Positions 22,100 through 34,843 of a stretch of 64,000 bases of DNA are shown piece by piece; the first letter of the stretch is position 1, and every line of letters starts with the position of its first letter. Source of the DNA: Lepturacanthus savala (lineage: Eukaryota > Chordata > Actinopteri > Scombriformes > Trichiuridae); NCBI GenBank assembly GCA_030544235.1, contig CM060481.1, positions 19,317,892-19,381,891 of the forward strand, written 5' to 3'. Under the pieces are notes generated by a model. It ran no database searches. It was given only the letters and a program-made list of their open reading frames with translations, and was not told the DNA's origin. Both the position numbers and the translations under genes were made by a program.

Positions 22100-25000
22100 C
22101 TCTCTCTCTCTCAGCTTCAGCTATGACCCTGACGACCAGCATGTCATCAGCGACAATCTGTCCCACCTCCTCGTTTCCACTGAGTCATTCTGACTTTAGT
22201 TTATCGTGACTGAAATAGTGTTTAAGTGCATTTTTTTTCTGATTAATAACTGAATGAATGGGTGTGAATATCTTACTGTCGATGACAGGTATTTTTTTTC
22301 ATCCTCCTGTCAGGCCCCAGGGGAAATCCTACCTGTTTTTCACCCAGTTCAAAGCAGAACTGAAGGGAACCAAAATCCAATATGCCAATGCATACGTAAG
22401 TATAGGAGAACCATCTTCTGTTGTAGCTGCTGGGTTAAACTCTTGTAATAACCGCACACAAGTGGCGTCTATCAGTCTTTATCTTAGAGCTTGTGATTGT
22501 TAGTTTGAGAAGAAGTTCTGTCTGATTTTTGAACAGTTTATTTATTGAAATGACAAAAGTACACTTTCAGATTGACCCTTCAGAAATAACACTTCAATTC
22601 TAACCATGAACGTCACCGATAGTAGCAGCGCTGTTATGTAAAAAGGTTATAAATCCTCCGCCCACATTTATCAAAGACTGATTTTTTTTTTCCTATAAAT
22701 TAAACATGATCTTTTCTAATGGCAAGTATAACAAGAACTCTTTAAGCCACAATTAAAACACTGGAAGGGGGTCCTCGCTTTTCCAGCCGGTTGCTATACG
22801 CTTGTTAACTGCAATTAGGGCAAATCTGATGAAGCGAGTGTTGAGTCTCATATCGATCGGTAAAACGACGGGTCAAATTATAGTGTCAGCCGTGGGATGG
22901 CTGAGATTTCAACCCCCACGATTTCCTATAACAATAAGTCCAGAACACGTGGAGAAGGATTCATATTTGACCATTATTCACATATTATTATATTACTTAC
23001 ACCGTACATCGTTCAGAGTGGTTCCAAGAGCCTTTTCCTTCACTTTTAGCCCCTGCAGCTTCTCCTCCTGTGTGATTAGTGGGGAGTTGAGCCTGTGTGT
23101 GACAGCAGAGACTTACAGGACTTTACTGCCCGACCGAGACAAACCGACGTGTCAGGCACCTCATCGCTGTTGACGTTAAAGCCTTTTCCGTGTCCAAAAA
23201 TCACTTTAGAGCTTAGAAATTACAGCCTGCACAAATGTCAGAAAATGCCCTGTCCTAATTTGGCCTTTTTCAGTGTTTATATTATATAAACTGCTACTGC
23301 TGCCGAAACAAACACCAAAAATCTGTTTTATACATATGGAGTATATTACGTGTGTCGTACAGAATGTAGCTGCAGTCAATCTATGAGTGAATCAACAGAA
23401 AATGAATCCGTAACCCTTTTGATAATAAATGTTTTTTGTGCTATACAGTACTTTGTAGCTTTAGACTGTTGGTCAAACAAGACATTTTAATGCATCTCCT
23501 CGAGCCGTGGGGAATTGTAATGCATATTTTTCACTTTTTTCTGACAACTATTTGACTAAATGATGAATAATTTAACCAAGAAAAGGGAGTAAAAGGCCTG
23601 GTGGTATTCAATATTTGACTTATTGTCAACAGAGGCCACGAAATGACCAAAACTAAAAATATATTAATCACTAACAAATAATGCATGTGTATCCAAAACC
23701 TAATACAGCTTATTCCACTTCACTGTTCCACATCCAATATTGTTCAAAAACACCATTAAAAACCCATTAATGAGCCACACCACTGCAATGGATGATATAT
23801 TCCTTTATTAGAATGAGACTCAATGCTGTAGTATCACCGTTCTGCTGCTGGAGACACAAACTAGTGCAGCAAATCCGTGGGTGAAAATCATCCCCCAACA
23901 AATACAATATTTACTCAATTGCTGAAAACTACAAATCCCATTTCTTTTAGGAAATTACTCAGCCATTTTCTAAAATAAAAGTATATATTTATATTTAAAT
24001 GTACAGTAAAAAATATAAACATTTCCATCTTATCCTTTTTAAAATATTCCGATTTTACAAATAGAATCAGGTGTCCACAAACTTTTCACTCGTTTCGGTG
24101 TCAGGCCGTACAAATATCAGTTAGAAATGCCATTTTTCTCTCTGTGGAAATTATGCTATGAAGAACCTGTTGGAACCCAACCAAAAAAGAAGCAGAGCTG
24201 CTGGTTCATAAAGCGTTAATGCAGGCTCCACCAGATTAAATGCGCCCTAACATCATCATCAGAGAATGGGGAGCAGCGCCTGACCACACAAGTCCTGAGC
24301 AGAACTGAATAAACCATGCAATCACCCGCACTTTTCTATTCACGTCCCCCTCCACTAATACTTACGTCTCCATGGAAACCCATCATTTTGTTCCACATGT
24401 CCCTGTGCACTTTTAGAATCCGTGAATGATGGCTTTGGAAATTAACACAGACAGGAAGGGAGGGGGAAAAAAAAAGACAAAACGGCAACTTTTTTTTTTT
24501 TCTTATTTTGTTGTGGATGTCAAACTCTCAAGTAATACGGGCAAAAAACGTGTCGGGGAAAGGTTAATGTCTGGACTCTCTCTCTCTCTCGAGCTCAGGC
24601 ACTTAGCGGAGGTCTCGCCGCGTCTAAAGTGGTCGTCGGTGAAGTGGAGCGCACCTTGACACGCCTCCTTCCCCCGGAAAAACCAAGTCGCTCCTGACGC
24701 ACTCCGTCATTAGCGTTTTTTTTTTTTTTTCCCTCCTCCTGCTCCGGCTCCGTGCCCTGCAAGTAGCAGAAAAACAGACGGAACAATAACTCCACTAAAT
24801 GACAGCACCGAAATAACCTCACACACACACAAGCGCACACACACTCCCGCCGCCCCCACTCAGCATCTCCTTGACCTTGCCGTCACACCCTCCCACTTCC
24901 CCCGGCTTTGCAGTATTATCAAAACAGATGGCTCTTCTCCTGCTTTTGTTTATTTTCCTTGTTTCTCCTCCTCCTCCTCCTCCTCCTCCTCCTCCTCTCC

Positions 25001-28000
25001 ATCACTCCTATTCTATACCAGTCACAGACGGCGGCGGCAGGACAGAGTGACGTGCCTTTGAAGCCGGAGGAATTTACCGTAGGAGACTCAACAGGTGAGG
25101 AATTGATTGAAATTCTGAGCGTCCCCCCCCCCCCCCCCCTCCGCCTGTCACATCAATCTCTGGCTCTCCCACTCCACCTTCCTCCATCGCGTTGCGAGTT
25201 TCTCCCGCTGATTTCCCTTTTTAAAAGCGCTCGCTCCAGCTGTGAGTGGGATGCGGCGGTCCCCGAAGCGTTATTCGTTGTTATTAGGTGTTTTTTTTTT
25301 TCCTGCACAAATCCCCTCACCGTAGCTTCAGTTCCAAGATTTGACAAAGAATTCCAAATAGGAATTTGCTCTCAACCCAAATTTTCTGCCATTAAATTTA
25401 GTATTTTTGAAGCAGTTTCTCCATATTCTAATCGTGAATCTTAAGGACAGGGGGTGTTTTTATTGCTGACGCTTTAAGGATAACACTCCATGACTTCTAG
25501 AGACAGACTCCTTTACTACAGCAGGTAAATGACCTTTTAGATGCAAATGTAGATCAATGATCTGGTGGACTTTCTCCCAACCCTGCACAATCGTGTTACA
25601 GGCCGTAGATTCTCCGCAGGGAGGAGGCATTTAATGATTTCAGACCAGTTCTACATATGCAAACCTGCACCACCTTCAGGAAAGGAATGTAATTGTAGTT
25701 GAGTTCGTTGCTGCCATTAGTAAAAAAAGAAAAATACATCCTTAGTTTCTTGTTTAAAAATGCATTTTAAAGACATATTTTTCTTGCTATTACTAGGTGG
25801 CAAGAAACATTTCTTGTATTAACACAATAGCATTTATCCTGGTATATCGCAAAAATGACTCATTTCACAAAATGAATATATCTTTAACAGCATACGAAGA
25901 AAAGGTGAAAATTATGAGAGCACTTTGAAATTTAAAAATGATTCTAGCAAAGAACATTTCTTGTTCAAACTCAATAATTTAGCAGCTAGTCATAAATAGA
26001 AAATTGTGTCGTTAAAACATGGAACTATGTTGTTATAACTTCCTAATAACACGAAAAGTAATGTTTTAGCCACGATGGCAGCAATACACTGCTTTACTTG
26101 ACTCATTAACGTCGCCGGCGTCTACGGGCAAAGAAAATAACGGTTGCCAGTGTTACGACTGCAGAATTTATAGCTGCGTTTATAGCTTTGTGTCTGTGAT
26201 GTATATTCAGCACTTACACCACCTGTTTGCTGAAATAAAGATTTGTGAAATGTGTTTTTGTCGCACAAACATTCACCAGATACACAAATATAATTACAAT
26301 GCAGCTTTTGGCTGTAAAAGTAGACATTTTTGTCAATGAATGTACATTTTATTTCCCTTTTGTATTCTTTATGTGCTGAACCTTTTCAGACAGCAGATAG
26401 AAGGCTAAGTGCCCTTGGATTTTGAAAATAGCCAGGCCATTAAAAGAGAAGCTTTTTTTTTTCTACTATTATACAACAAGTTTCTGGGAAAAAGAGGAGG
26501 GAGGACATTTTGTTATGCTGCTTCGAGAGACTTTTTTAGCCACGCACCCCTATCTATATATATCTATATATACCCCCCATTTCCCACACCTTCCAAAAAA
26601 CATTTCTTAAGGCAGCATGTTTAATTCTGCTCAACCAGAACACATCATCTAATGATCACATTAACAAAAGAACATCTGAATTAAATTGAAATGTAACAAA
26701 GTTTTAAAATAATGCAGCACAGTACAATTTATAGCAGGAGATGACAGGTTTAGCAGCAGGAAGTATGTTGGGGTAGCACGGTATTTAAACCACAGCAACA
26801 CTAGTCTGATGACACAGGACTGATATTATGTTCTAGCTGCTGTTTGGTTGATGTTTTTGAATCAATGATCATTCATCATCTTGTTAAAAGGATGTGACAC
26901 TGAGGGGCTTTCACATTGTCCTCATTTAGTCGCTTTAAACAGACTAGAGTTGGTTTCCTTGGATAGTTCACTTCATTTGTCCAAGTGTGAGAACTCGTAG
27001 AACTCTGGTCCACTTGAATATAGGGGGTCTCGGTTCGCATCAAGTGAATCCTGGTCTGGTTCTATACAGTGTGAACACTCACTGGACCAAACACTGGACA
27101 AATGTATATTTTATATTTATTTATATTTCAGAACCAGCATTTATACAGAGGGAGAGATGGTTCTGATCCACTGGTGTTCACTTTCTCTCTGAGCGTTGAG
27201 CCGAACATCAGGAGTTTTTTTTTTTATGATATATCAGCTCTGCTTTATATAAACAACTCAACATCTCACCAGCGTGGAGTCTCTGCTTCAACCACCTGAA
27301 CTTAATAGAGAAAAAACTCTTAAAAGAGTATTGGACATTGTAACTGTCCTAAAATCAGATGTTACTCATTTAAACTATCTCTATCATTCTATTTATTTAT
27401 GTATTTATTTGTCTCTGTACTGTACAAATCCTATTTATGTTAAAAATCGCACTGTAACATTTTTGCTGCCTTTTGGTTTGATTCCACATCCCAACAAGCT
27501 AACCTGCTTAAATAAAGTTGTTTTTTTTTTAAAAATCTAATAAAATTTCCCCCTGATTTAGCTAAACCTCAGCATATAGTTAGAGTATCCATTTTCTATA
27601 AATAGGGGTAAAATAATCATTAGAACTTAGCAGAAATAACGCTCCAGTTAACAAATTTCAGGTTTAATACCTGCAGGTGGCGCGGGTGCTGAATCTGCAG
27701 CAGCTGCCGCTATGTTTACCTGTATATGAAGCACATCTATATCTGCAGCTGTAATCTGCTGCTGCGGTTACTTTGCCTGCCAATGAGCTGTGCAGGTTTG
27801 ACTGGAAGTGCAGGTCTGAAATTGCTGCGTCTGCAGCTCTGCAGCGGTGTGATGGAGGATGCTGTCTCTGACTCGCCGTGTCCTTGTCTTTCATTTTTAA
27901 TGTTGATTTGTTTTTTTAATGAACCCCATCTCTCTCTCTCTCTCTTTCTCTCACTTCCAGTGACCCACACCAGCGGAAAGTTCAACGCTCAGCTTTCCAA

Positions 28001-28040
28001 GCTGACCGCCATCGGCCAAACGAGACACGACGAACTGTGA
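20257..28040 (+). CDS. mydgf: Myeloid-derived growth factor (ER/secretory protein)
   Basis: MYDGF is a small paracrine protein that promotes repair and vessel growth in mammals and is largely held in the ER/Golgi. Exons are 20257-20409, 21826-21876, 21974-22035, 22314-22395, 25022-25094 and 27961-28040, giving 166 aa in frame (human 173). Residues 1-26 are a signal peptide. The conserved core includes VKPGGVVHTFS, FTYASQGGTNEQW, WRPQGKSYLFFTQFKAEL and SDVPLKPEEF. Two cysteines (EYECSF and FSCSVW) match the conserved disulfide pair. The protein ends RHDEL, a canonical HDEL ER-retrieval signal; human ends RTEL. The start has good context (GACATGG). Exon 2 has a NAGNAG acceptor (ACAGCAG) that could add or drop one Gln. 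Confidence 0.96.
21124..21245 (+). repeat. LINE 3'-tail fragment in mydgf intron 1
   Basis: The order TCTAAGGACAGAGGAT, TGTATTGCTGTACAGATTGT, AAGCCCCCCTGAGGCA, ATTTGTGACATTCGGCTATA, CAAATGAAATTGGCTTGACT is the familiar tail of a fish LINE, ending in a short ATTG/TTGACT-like tail. It is a fragment only, and the family is not certain. Confidence 0.5.
22049..22112 (+). repeat. (CA)n(CT)n microsatellite in mydgf intron 3
   Basis: This is a pure CA run followed directly by a CT run, starting 14 bp after the exon 3 donor. Placement so close to a splice donor could influence splicing of exon 3, but nothing in the sequence proves it. Confidence 0.9.
22396..25021. other. mydgf: mydgf intron 4
   Basis: This 2.6-kb intron is AT-rich for most of its length, with scattered open frames lacking any recognisable product. 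A GC-richer patch at about 24590-24720 contains several CpG. A (CTC)n run at about 24966-25003 lies immediately before the exon 5 acceptor and may serve as its pyrimidine tract. Confidence 0.6.
25095..27960. other. mydgf: mydgf intron 5
   Basis: This 2.9-kb intron has no internal exon that I can see. A poly-C run occurs at about 25122-25139. The stretch 26895-27098 (CTTTCACATTGTCCTCATTT, CAAGTGTGAGAACTCGTAG, CAGTGTGAACACTCACTGGA) resembles a DNA-transposon remnant seen in other fish, with low certainty. A TC repeat (27929-27950) precedes the exon 6 acceptor. Confidence 0.5.
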
Positions 28041-28350
28041 TTGGTCGGTAGCGCGACGCGGCGTCGGTCATGATCCGACCAATCGGAGCCCTCGAGGGAG
28101 CTCTGAGTCGGGCCTGCGCGTTACAGCTCAATGAAGGATGGGATCGGAGTTCTTCCTGACAGCTGAAAAAAATTTGAAATCGGATGTCATCTTGGGCGCA
28201 CTTTGTATTAAACAGTGGGTTTAGCTTCAAATATGCAACATATAATGTCCTACTTAAAATTCTGCCGTAAGAGAAGGTCCTCCCGTAGTCGTTTCCTAAG
28301 TTTCTGAGGATTTTACCGAAGATTTACAGAGAATAAATCCTCTTCTGGGG
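28041..28350 (+). other. mydgf: mydgf 3' UTR with poly(A) signals
   Basis: Two candidate signals follow the stop codon: ATTAAA at 28207-28212 and AATAAA at 28332-28337. The second is canonical and is taken as the main one. The 3' end is approximate. Confidence 0.55.
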
Positions 28351-30733
28351 GATGTATGTGAATGTATAGAGGATTGGTGTCTGGGGGCTAGTAGAGTATA
28401 ACATATTTAGAGTAGGGAGGGATTTATCCATGTTGTGTAATCCCCAATATCACCGTACACACAAACAATTAGATTTTCCTCAATCTGTTCTCCCTGTTCT
28501 GAGCCACCGTGGAGACGAAACCTCCTCGGCCTGTTCCTTCTTCATCTCCCTCTCCGTTTATCTTCATCTGTTCCAGATAACTCTAAGCGAGCGGCACATT
28601 TGATGGCCCCGCCCCCCAATCACCAGTCTGTACTACTTGTCTTACTTTTTTTGTGTTTGTGTTTTTGGCAGGGAGTGATAGAGCAGACAGCAGATGTGAT
28701 AATGAGAGAAAAATATACAGAAGATGACTGTATTTTTGCATTTTAAAGAAAAAATAGCAGTGTAAATCAAAAGAAAACCCCTAAGTTTACAAAATTTTGA
28801 CCAAATTGACCTTAATTGTGATCATTTAATAAGGAAGGAGTAGCAGGTGGTGCACCAGTCCTTTATGTTTTTGGTAATAATCTCCTTAATAATCTCTTTT
28901 TTTAAATTTTAAAACACTTTGATACCTGCACAGACACGTGGCCGCTGGCAGCGATGCCATCACCTTCTCGACCCTTTTCACTTTCATGTTTTAGTGCCAC
29001 ACGTGTGGATCAGCGAGGATCTTGTGCAGGTTTCTGAAGTGCATCATTATTACACATCCCCGCTGTTTCTGCTCTCTTATCCAGCGCATAGGATTGCCTT
29101 TATCTTTCCTGCCACTGATCCCCGGCCCTGTTAGATCTGCTCGAGTGTCCACGGGACAAGTTCTGGGAATTGATTTCAGATATATGCTTTTTATTTTTCT
29201 TCCCGATTCATTTCTGTGGTCGGATTACACACGAAACTCCTACCTTGTTTGGTTTCTCTTTATGTCTTGAGGTGACGCTCATGGCTCCGGGACAGGAAGT
29301 GCTCAGCAGAGACGCTTTCTTTGGGGTCACAACAGGAAATAACCAGATTCTGATCCGGAATAGGAAAAAAAACAAAAACAGACATACAAGAGGTTACTTG
29401 TTTCGGTTTCTTTTTCTCCTTTCTTGATTGTTATGACTCATGATGATACGTGATCGATGTTTTAATAAAGACATGTTGTCACTATTCTGGAGATAACTCA
29501 CTGTTTTTGTCTCGCTATGTCACTCATAATCTGATTGAACCTCCCACAGCCTCGTTAAAGGGTAAACATGAAAAGAGGAGAAATTTGAGTGCCACCAAAG
29601 AGGCATTAAATATTCTGAGCCCTGTCTGTCACAGCTGGGCCGTGCTGAACAGGGCGGGGAGCGTTTCTGTGCCTCTTGTCATATCTGTCCAAAATAAAAA
29701 GCAGTTTTAGTAACAGCACTAATGTATTCCTAATTTGAACTCCCATCTTTATGCAGCATATAAAAAAAGCAACTTTCTCAGCATACAAATGAGATCAAGC
29801 ATGAAACTTTAATATTAAAATAAGCGTTATGAAGAAAATGATTTCCGTAAGCGTACTCAATTAACATATTGCCCTCAGATAAATGTTTCCATGAGATAAA
29901 GCGTTTCCATTGTTTCCTCTAAATTTCTGTGGGGAAAAGGCTTCGCGGGGCGGATCTAAATCCTGCAGCGCATATGGAAATGTATAGAGGGTTGATCTTT
30001 GTTGGCTTATCGAGATATAGAGTCAGGAGGGATTTATTCTTCTCATGTTAAGCCAAGAGAAAAAAATCACTAAATCTTGATTGTCCTCAAATTGGCATCA
30101 GTTGGTTTGAATTTTTATGATCCAAGAGCGACATGTTTTATCGCAGCTGAGGCGTTTACCAGCATTTCAAATGTAAAATATGGCCATGAACTATGAAACA
30201 TCAGAAATGCATGTAGAGGGATTCTGTTGTGTAGTTGGCAGAGCTGAGTTTCAGAGTTTCGACATCATGCACAGTCTGTGCCAAAAAAAAAAAAAAAACT
30301 CCTACAATATCCAACTTGTTATTAAAGCATTTTTATAGCAAAGCTCCGACAATAACAGACTCTGATTCCCAAGTTTGTGGCCTTATGGGGGAAAATAATT
30401 GACACTTTTTTTTTCTCAAGATGCTTGTTCCTTTGAGTAATGAGTCTCTGTAGCACAATAGCTCTTCATTTGCCACCAGTCCGTTCTGTCTCTGAGACTC
30501 CGAGCCGTCTCTGTGCCCACATATCTCTGCTGTTTACCATCTGCTATCAGTAGAGAGCTTTACTTTGAACTTTTCAACTACGGTACAGGCCATCAGGAAA
30601 ATGTATGCGCTCGATGCCGCTAAACGCTGGCTTAAATTCCAATGGCGTGCCTGAAATAAAGAGCTTTGATCGGAAACATTTTCAGTCACGCTAGTGCCAT
30701 TGTTTGTTGGTTAATCCACCACTTTGATACTGA
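28351..30733. other. Intergenic, no gene seen
   Basis: This holds short overlapping open frames on both strands and several poly-A/T runs (for example 30283-30298). No splice-flanked exon, RNA gene or named repeat was identified. Confidence 0.45.
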
Positions 30734-31030
30734 ATGAGACATCTCAACAACTATCAGATGGATTTGGAACGAGAAGAGATGAACCTGAGGAGGCTCAAGC
30801 TGTCGTATGATCATGTCATGCTTTCAATAAAGATATGTTTGAAAATGATCAGGTAGATTGCCATGACATTTTGTGCACATTTATGGTCCAGAGATGATGA
30901 ATCCTACTGGTTGAAGTGATCCATGACTTTTCATCCTGTGCCAGCAAGCTGTTGTTTGTGGTTTTGAGCGGAGCTTGACAACTAATTTGATGGATTGCCA
31001 TGAAAGCCGGCGCACAAATTCATGTTCCCC
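30734..31030 (+). repeat. Dispersed repeat with internal about 110-bp periodicity
   Basis: The motif CAACTAT..GATGGATTTGG (30749) recurs as CAGGTAGATTGCCATGACAT (30850) and as CAACTAATTTGATGGATTGC (30979). Two of the units are followed by a variant of TTCATGTTCCCC or TTATGGTCCAGA. The pattern is that of a well-known percomorph repeat, remembered and not searched. There is no coding potential. Confidence 0.5.
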
Positions 31031-32059
31031 ACACTTGCTTTGCTTGTCTATCATCAGGGCGTTTTCAGCATTCACCTCACAGCAGGTCTGTACATCACAG
31101 CCTCACAGAGCAGCTCGGGCGGCTGTAAAAGCTTATTTAAAGGTTGAATATGTAGAATTTATTAAAAACTATATTTAAAAAAGAATATGTCTACACTGCG
31201 AATAGAGGGGCATAGAATAAAAGTAAAGCTTTCTCAGATAAAAAAATATGTAGTGTGAATTATTTATTTTAAATAAATAATAAATGGGTTTGACAATGAC
31301 TTTATGTTAACACGTACCAGCCAATAGCAACAGGGGCATCGCGAGTTGCCAGATACGGTCTCTATGCTCGGTACAGCAAGGCTACTGGGTAAAAATGGCA
31401 AAGTCTACAAGTCAGCAGCAGCTTCAAAGCCCCAGAGAATGGTGACCAGAGAAGAATATCGGCAAAACATATGTTAGATGGACTCATCCAGCATATTAAG
31501 GATTTACATGGCATCAAAACGCACACAGAAAATGGACTTTTCTCCTTCGGGAAGTTAAGCTAACTCGCTTGCTAACTTAGCTAATGTTACCTCAGTCGGT
31601 CAAATTCCTCATCAACAAAGCTACTTAAATATTTAAATTTTTAAAATGCTTTGGTTAGTTTAATTTTGTAGTTAGCCTGTATGATTTATGACTTGACATG
31701 GTGTAAGGTGATCACTTAACACAGCTGGAAACAAACATGGCAACCCGACTGCTGGATTGTTTGTGTTGTAACTCCGATTTTGGTATTCTGTTTGTTTTAC
31801 GTATTCCACCTTTCAGTACAGTAGCCTATGCTTTATATTTGAGACACCAACAAGTATTTTCTGTGTATTCAAAACCTCATAGCTTATTTTTCTGTACCAC
31901 TGACCTCCACTGTAGATAGAAAACTATTAAAAACTGAGCACAGAGCCACTGTTGCACTGGGCGACATTCTCCTTCATTAATCATGAACACGGGGACTGAA
32001 ATTTACACAAAGCTCGTACACAAAAATAGACAAGCAACACTTTTTTTGGTCTCATTTCC

Positions 32060-33560
32060 TGTTCTTCAGGCTGTTGATTGTTGCCTGTGGAATGTTGATC
32101 TGCTCCTCTTCAATGGGTTTGTGAAGTTGATGGATATTGGCAGGAATTGGAACATGCGGTCATACAGACTGATCCACGGCATCCCAAACATGTTCAATGG
32201 CTGACATGTCTGGGTCTGCAGGTCATGCAAGACTTGGTATGGTTCCAGCTTCCAGGAATTATGTAAAGATCTTTGCAGCATGGGCTGTCCATTATCATGC
32301 TGCAACATAAGGTGATGGAGGTGGATGAATGGCAGGATAATGAGCCTCAGGATCTCATTGTGGAATCTCTCTGAATTCAAATCAAACTAGCTTATTTCTG
32401 CCCATACCATAAGCACACCACCACAACAGGGAAGGCATGTTGTAAACAATGTTGACCTCAGCAAACCCTTCATCCACACTACACCAAACATGCTGTCCGT
32501 CATCTCCAGGCACAGTGATTCATCCATGAAAGCATCATTTCTCCAGAAGCCATCGAAAGTGACCATTTGCCCACTCATGTTGGTTCTCGACGATCTGCAG
32601 TCAGGTCTGGACTGCAATCTTTAATTTCACTCAAATTCACTTTGCTATTGAATTTAGTCTGGACACCTAATTTTAGTCAGGACCCAATTTTCCCCTCATC
32701 TAGTGAGCCAATCACAGAACGGGGGAGGGTCCAGCAAGATGATGATGAAGCACAGAAGCGACTTCATTGATTACAGTGGATCCAACATGGCGGCAGACGG
32801 TAATTTACCCTTCATTGCAGCCTTAGAAGTAATTTAGACCGCAAGCACTAAACTATTTATTCGTCATCGGGTATTGGGTACGTCATCGGGTATGTTTGAT
32901 ACGATTGGCTATAAGCTTTGTACAGATGCATTTGGTAGACAGTAAATGGCTCTGGGATTTCATACCACACCTCCAATACAAACAAATGAACAGATGGTTC
33001 CCAAGCCGAATATCAGTGTACATTGATATGAGGTCTGGTGTTAGCCGGGCTAAGTCAGGTCAAGACCTGGATGAGGATGATGAGGATGTAGATGATCTTC
33101 CCAGAGATGGTTTTATGACACTTTGTGCAGAAATTCTCAGCTTGTGCAAACCAACTGTTGCATTAGCTAAAGATGTTGGATGTGGAAGTCCTGGGCTGGC
33201 ATGGTTTCATGTGGCGTGAGGTCCTGTGGCCGGTTGGATGCACTGCCAAATTCTTGGACACGGCATTGGAGACAACTTATGGTAATGAAACAGACATTCA
33301 ATTCACAGGAAACAGCTCTGGCGCCCATTCCTGCAGTCAGCAGGCCAAATGTACGCTCCCTCAAAACTTGCAGCATCGTGTTATGTGATAAAACTGCAGA
33401 TTTTAGAGTGCAGTAATCACGCTGTTTAATCAGAATCTTAATATGCCACACCTGTCAGGTGGATGGATTATCTTGGCAAAGGAGAAGAACACACTAATAA
33501 GGATTTAGACAAATTCAGGAAACAAAATTTTAGAGAAATAATCCTTTTGTCTTTTATTTC
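32060..33560 (-). mobile_element. Degenerate Tc1-like transposon, transposase on the minus strand
   Basis: Reverse-strand fragments carry recognisable Tc1 transposase C-terminal motifs, for example EILRLIILPFIHLHHLMLQH followed by DN near 32280-32365. The DNA of the plus strand follows the familiar fish Tc1 antisense sequence up to CACACCTGTCAGGTGGATGG and TTATCTTGGCAAAGGAGAAG at about 33450-33486. The reading frame is broken by stops, indels and a nested insertion (32608-33053). No intact terminal repeat is clear at the left edge. It is dead. Confidence 0.8.
32608..33053. mobile_element. Nested insertion inside the Tc1 remnant, 8-bp duplication
   Basis: The Tc1 sequence breaks at 32607 and resumes at 33054. 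GTCAGGTC occurs at both edges (32600-32607 and 33054-33061), as expected for an 8-bp target duplication. The 446-bp insert starts TGGACTGCAATC and ends GTTAGCCGGGCTAA. It contains a short tandem TCGTCATCGGGTA pair near 32860-32892 and the block AGCCAATCACAGAACGGGGG. The ends are not an obvious inverted pair, so the class (hAT or other) is open. Confidence 0.65.
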
Positions 33561-34843
33561 AAACCAAAGTAGGTATTAATATTTTATTCCCCAACAAATG
33601 CACTATTTCCTGCTGTCTGAGTAAGGTTTGCCAAAAAACACAGTGTCCATCTGTCTGACAAAATAACTGCCTTTTATATAAAAAAAGGAAAGCACCTATT
33701 TGTGAGAGATTATTTAAAGATTTACATCCTCAGGAGGATCAATAAATCTTTAGCCCGAGGGTCACTGACAGATTAACACACTCTTGGTTTTGATCCTTTT
33801 ATTTGAGTTGTTGACTAAGAAAAAGATGGAATAACACCGGCATTGTCCTCTCAGAAAGAGGCACTTGAAGTCTACTGTCACATTTCAGTTCTGTATTCCT
33901 GTAATTTCTCACCTGGCTTCCCAGTGTCTGCTTTTCCCTTTCCTCTCTCACACACTTGCCTCCTTTTTCTCTCTCCTTGCTTTTCATGACATTTGGAGGG
34001 GAACAGATGGAGATTGTGGCCGGGTGGGTCAGGCCAGAGGCAGCAAAGAAGATAGGATTTTTGTAACACCGGGGGCTCGGTGAAGGGTACAACGCATGGC
34101 CAGCTGCCCCCTGTCTCCCCTGACGTGCCAGCCTGGTGACCCAGTCAGCTTGGGGCCACGCGGCCTGTTCGCTTCTTATCTGCCTTTGCTAATTTGTCTC
34201 ATATTATGAGACCTTTTCTGTCTTCAGATCTATCGCACATCTCTGGCCTCGCTTCCCCCCGGCGTGTGCTTATCACACCACTGGGCTATAGTAGTCTAAG
34301 CTGCACCGAGTTCTCGTTATACCATCAAGACTCAAGACAGCAATTATCTAACCCAGACAATGCTGATACACCAGAGTGTCCATGTCTGGCTGCATAGATT
34401 GAAAGCACTCTAAAGTAATAAGGCCTTGCTTTGTCTTGTCATCTTGCAATAATTGCAATTTCCTTCATATTTCCACTGCTTTCCTTTGCCCTTTTTACTG
34501 TGCAATCTGTAGGGGTGTGAGAGCTCGGCTGCAGAGTGAGCATCTGTACAGAGGCTCTTGTTACCAGAGCATTAACCCAGACAGATGTTATGATGCCCTG
34601 TGTATGTTCAGCGAATGCACTCAAGAGATTTACAGACACGGAGAGAGGGAAAAGGACGTCAGCAGAGCCAAGCTGTTCCGCCCGACATACTCACCATAAG
34701 TTGCGTCTAAAGTCCTGTCACCTTGGAAACTTGGTCTCAGCTCAACTTGGCAAGCCTTAAATCACTCTCCACTCTTGCAGACTCATGGCTGGTGCTGTGA
34801 ATATGGCTCTGTTCAATCAGCCTCCCCCTCCTGCTGCATTGTC
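33561..34843 (-). other. 3' flank and probable 3' UTR of the PRR16/INSYN1-like gene
   Basis: On the minus strand the first good poly(A) signal after the stop codon is AATAAA at 33798-33803 (TTTATT on the plus strand), implying a 3' UTR of about 1 kb. No other gene is seen here. Confidence 0.4.
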
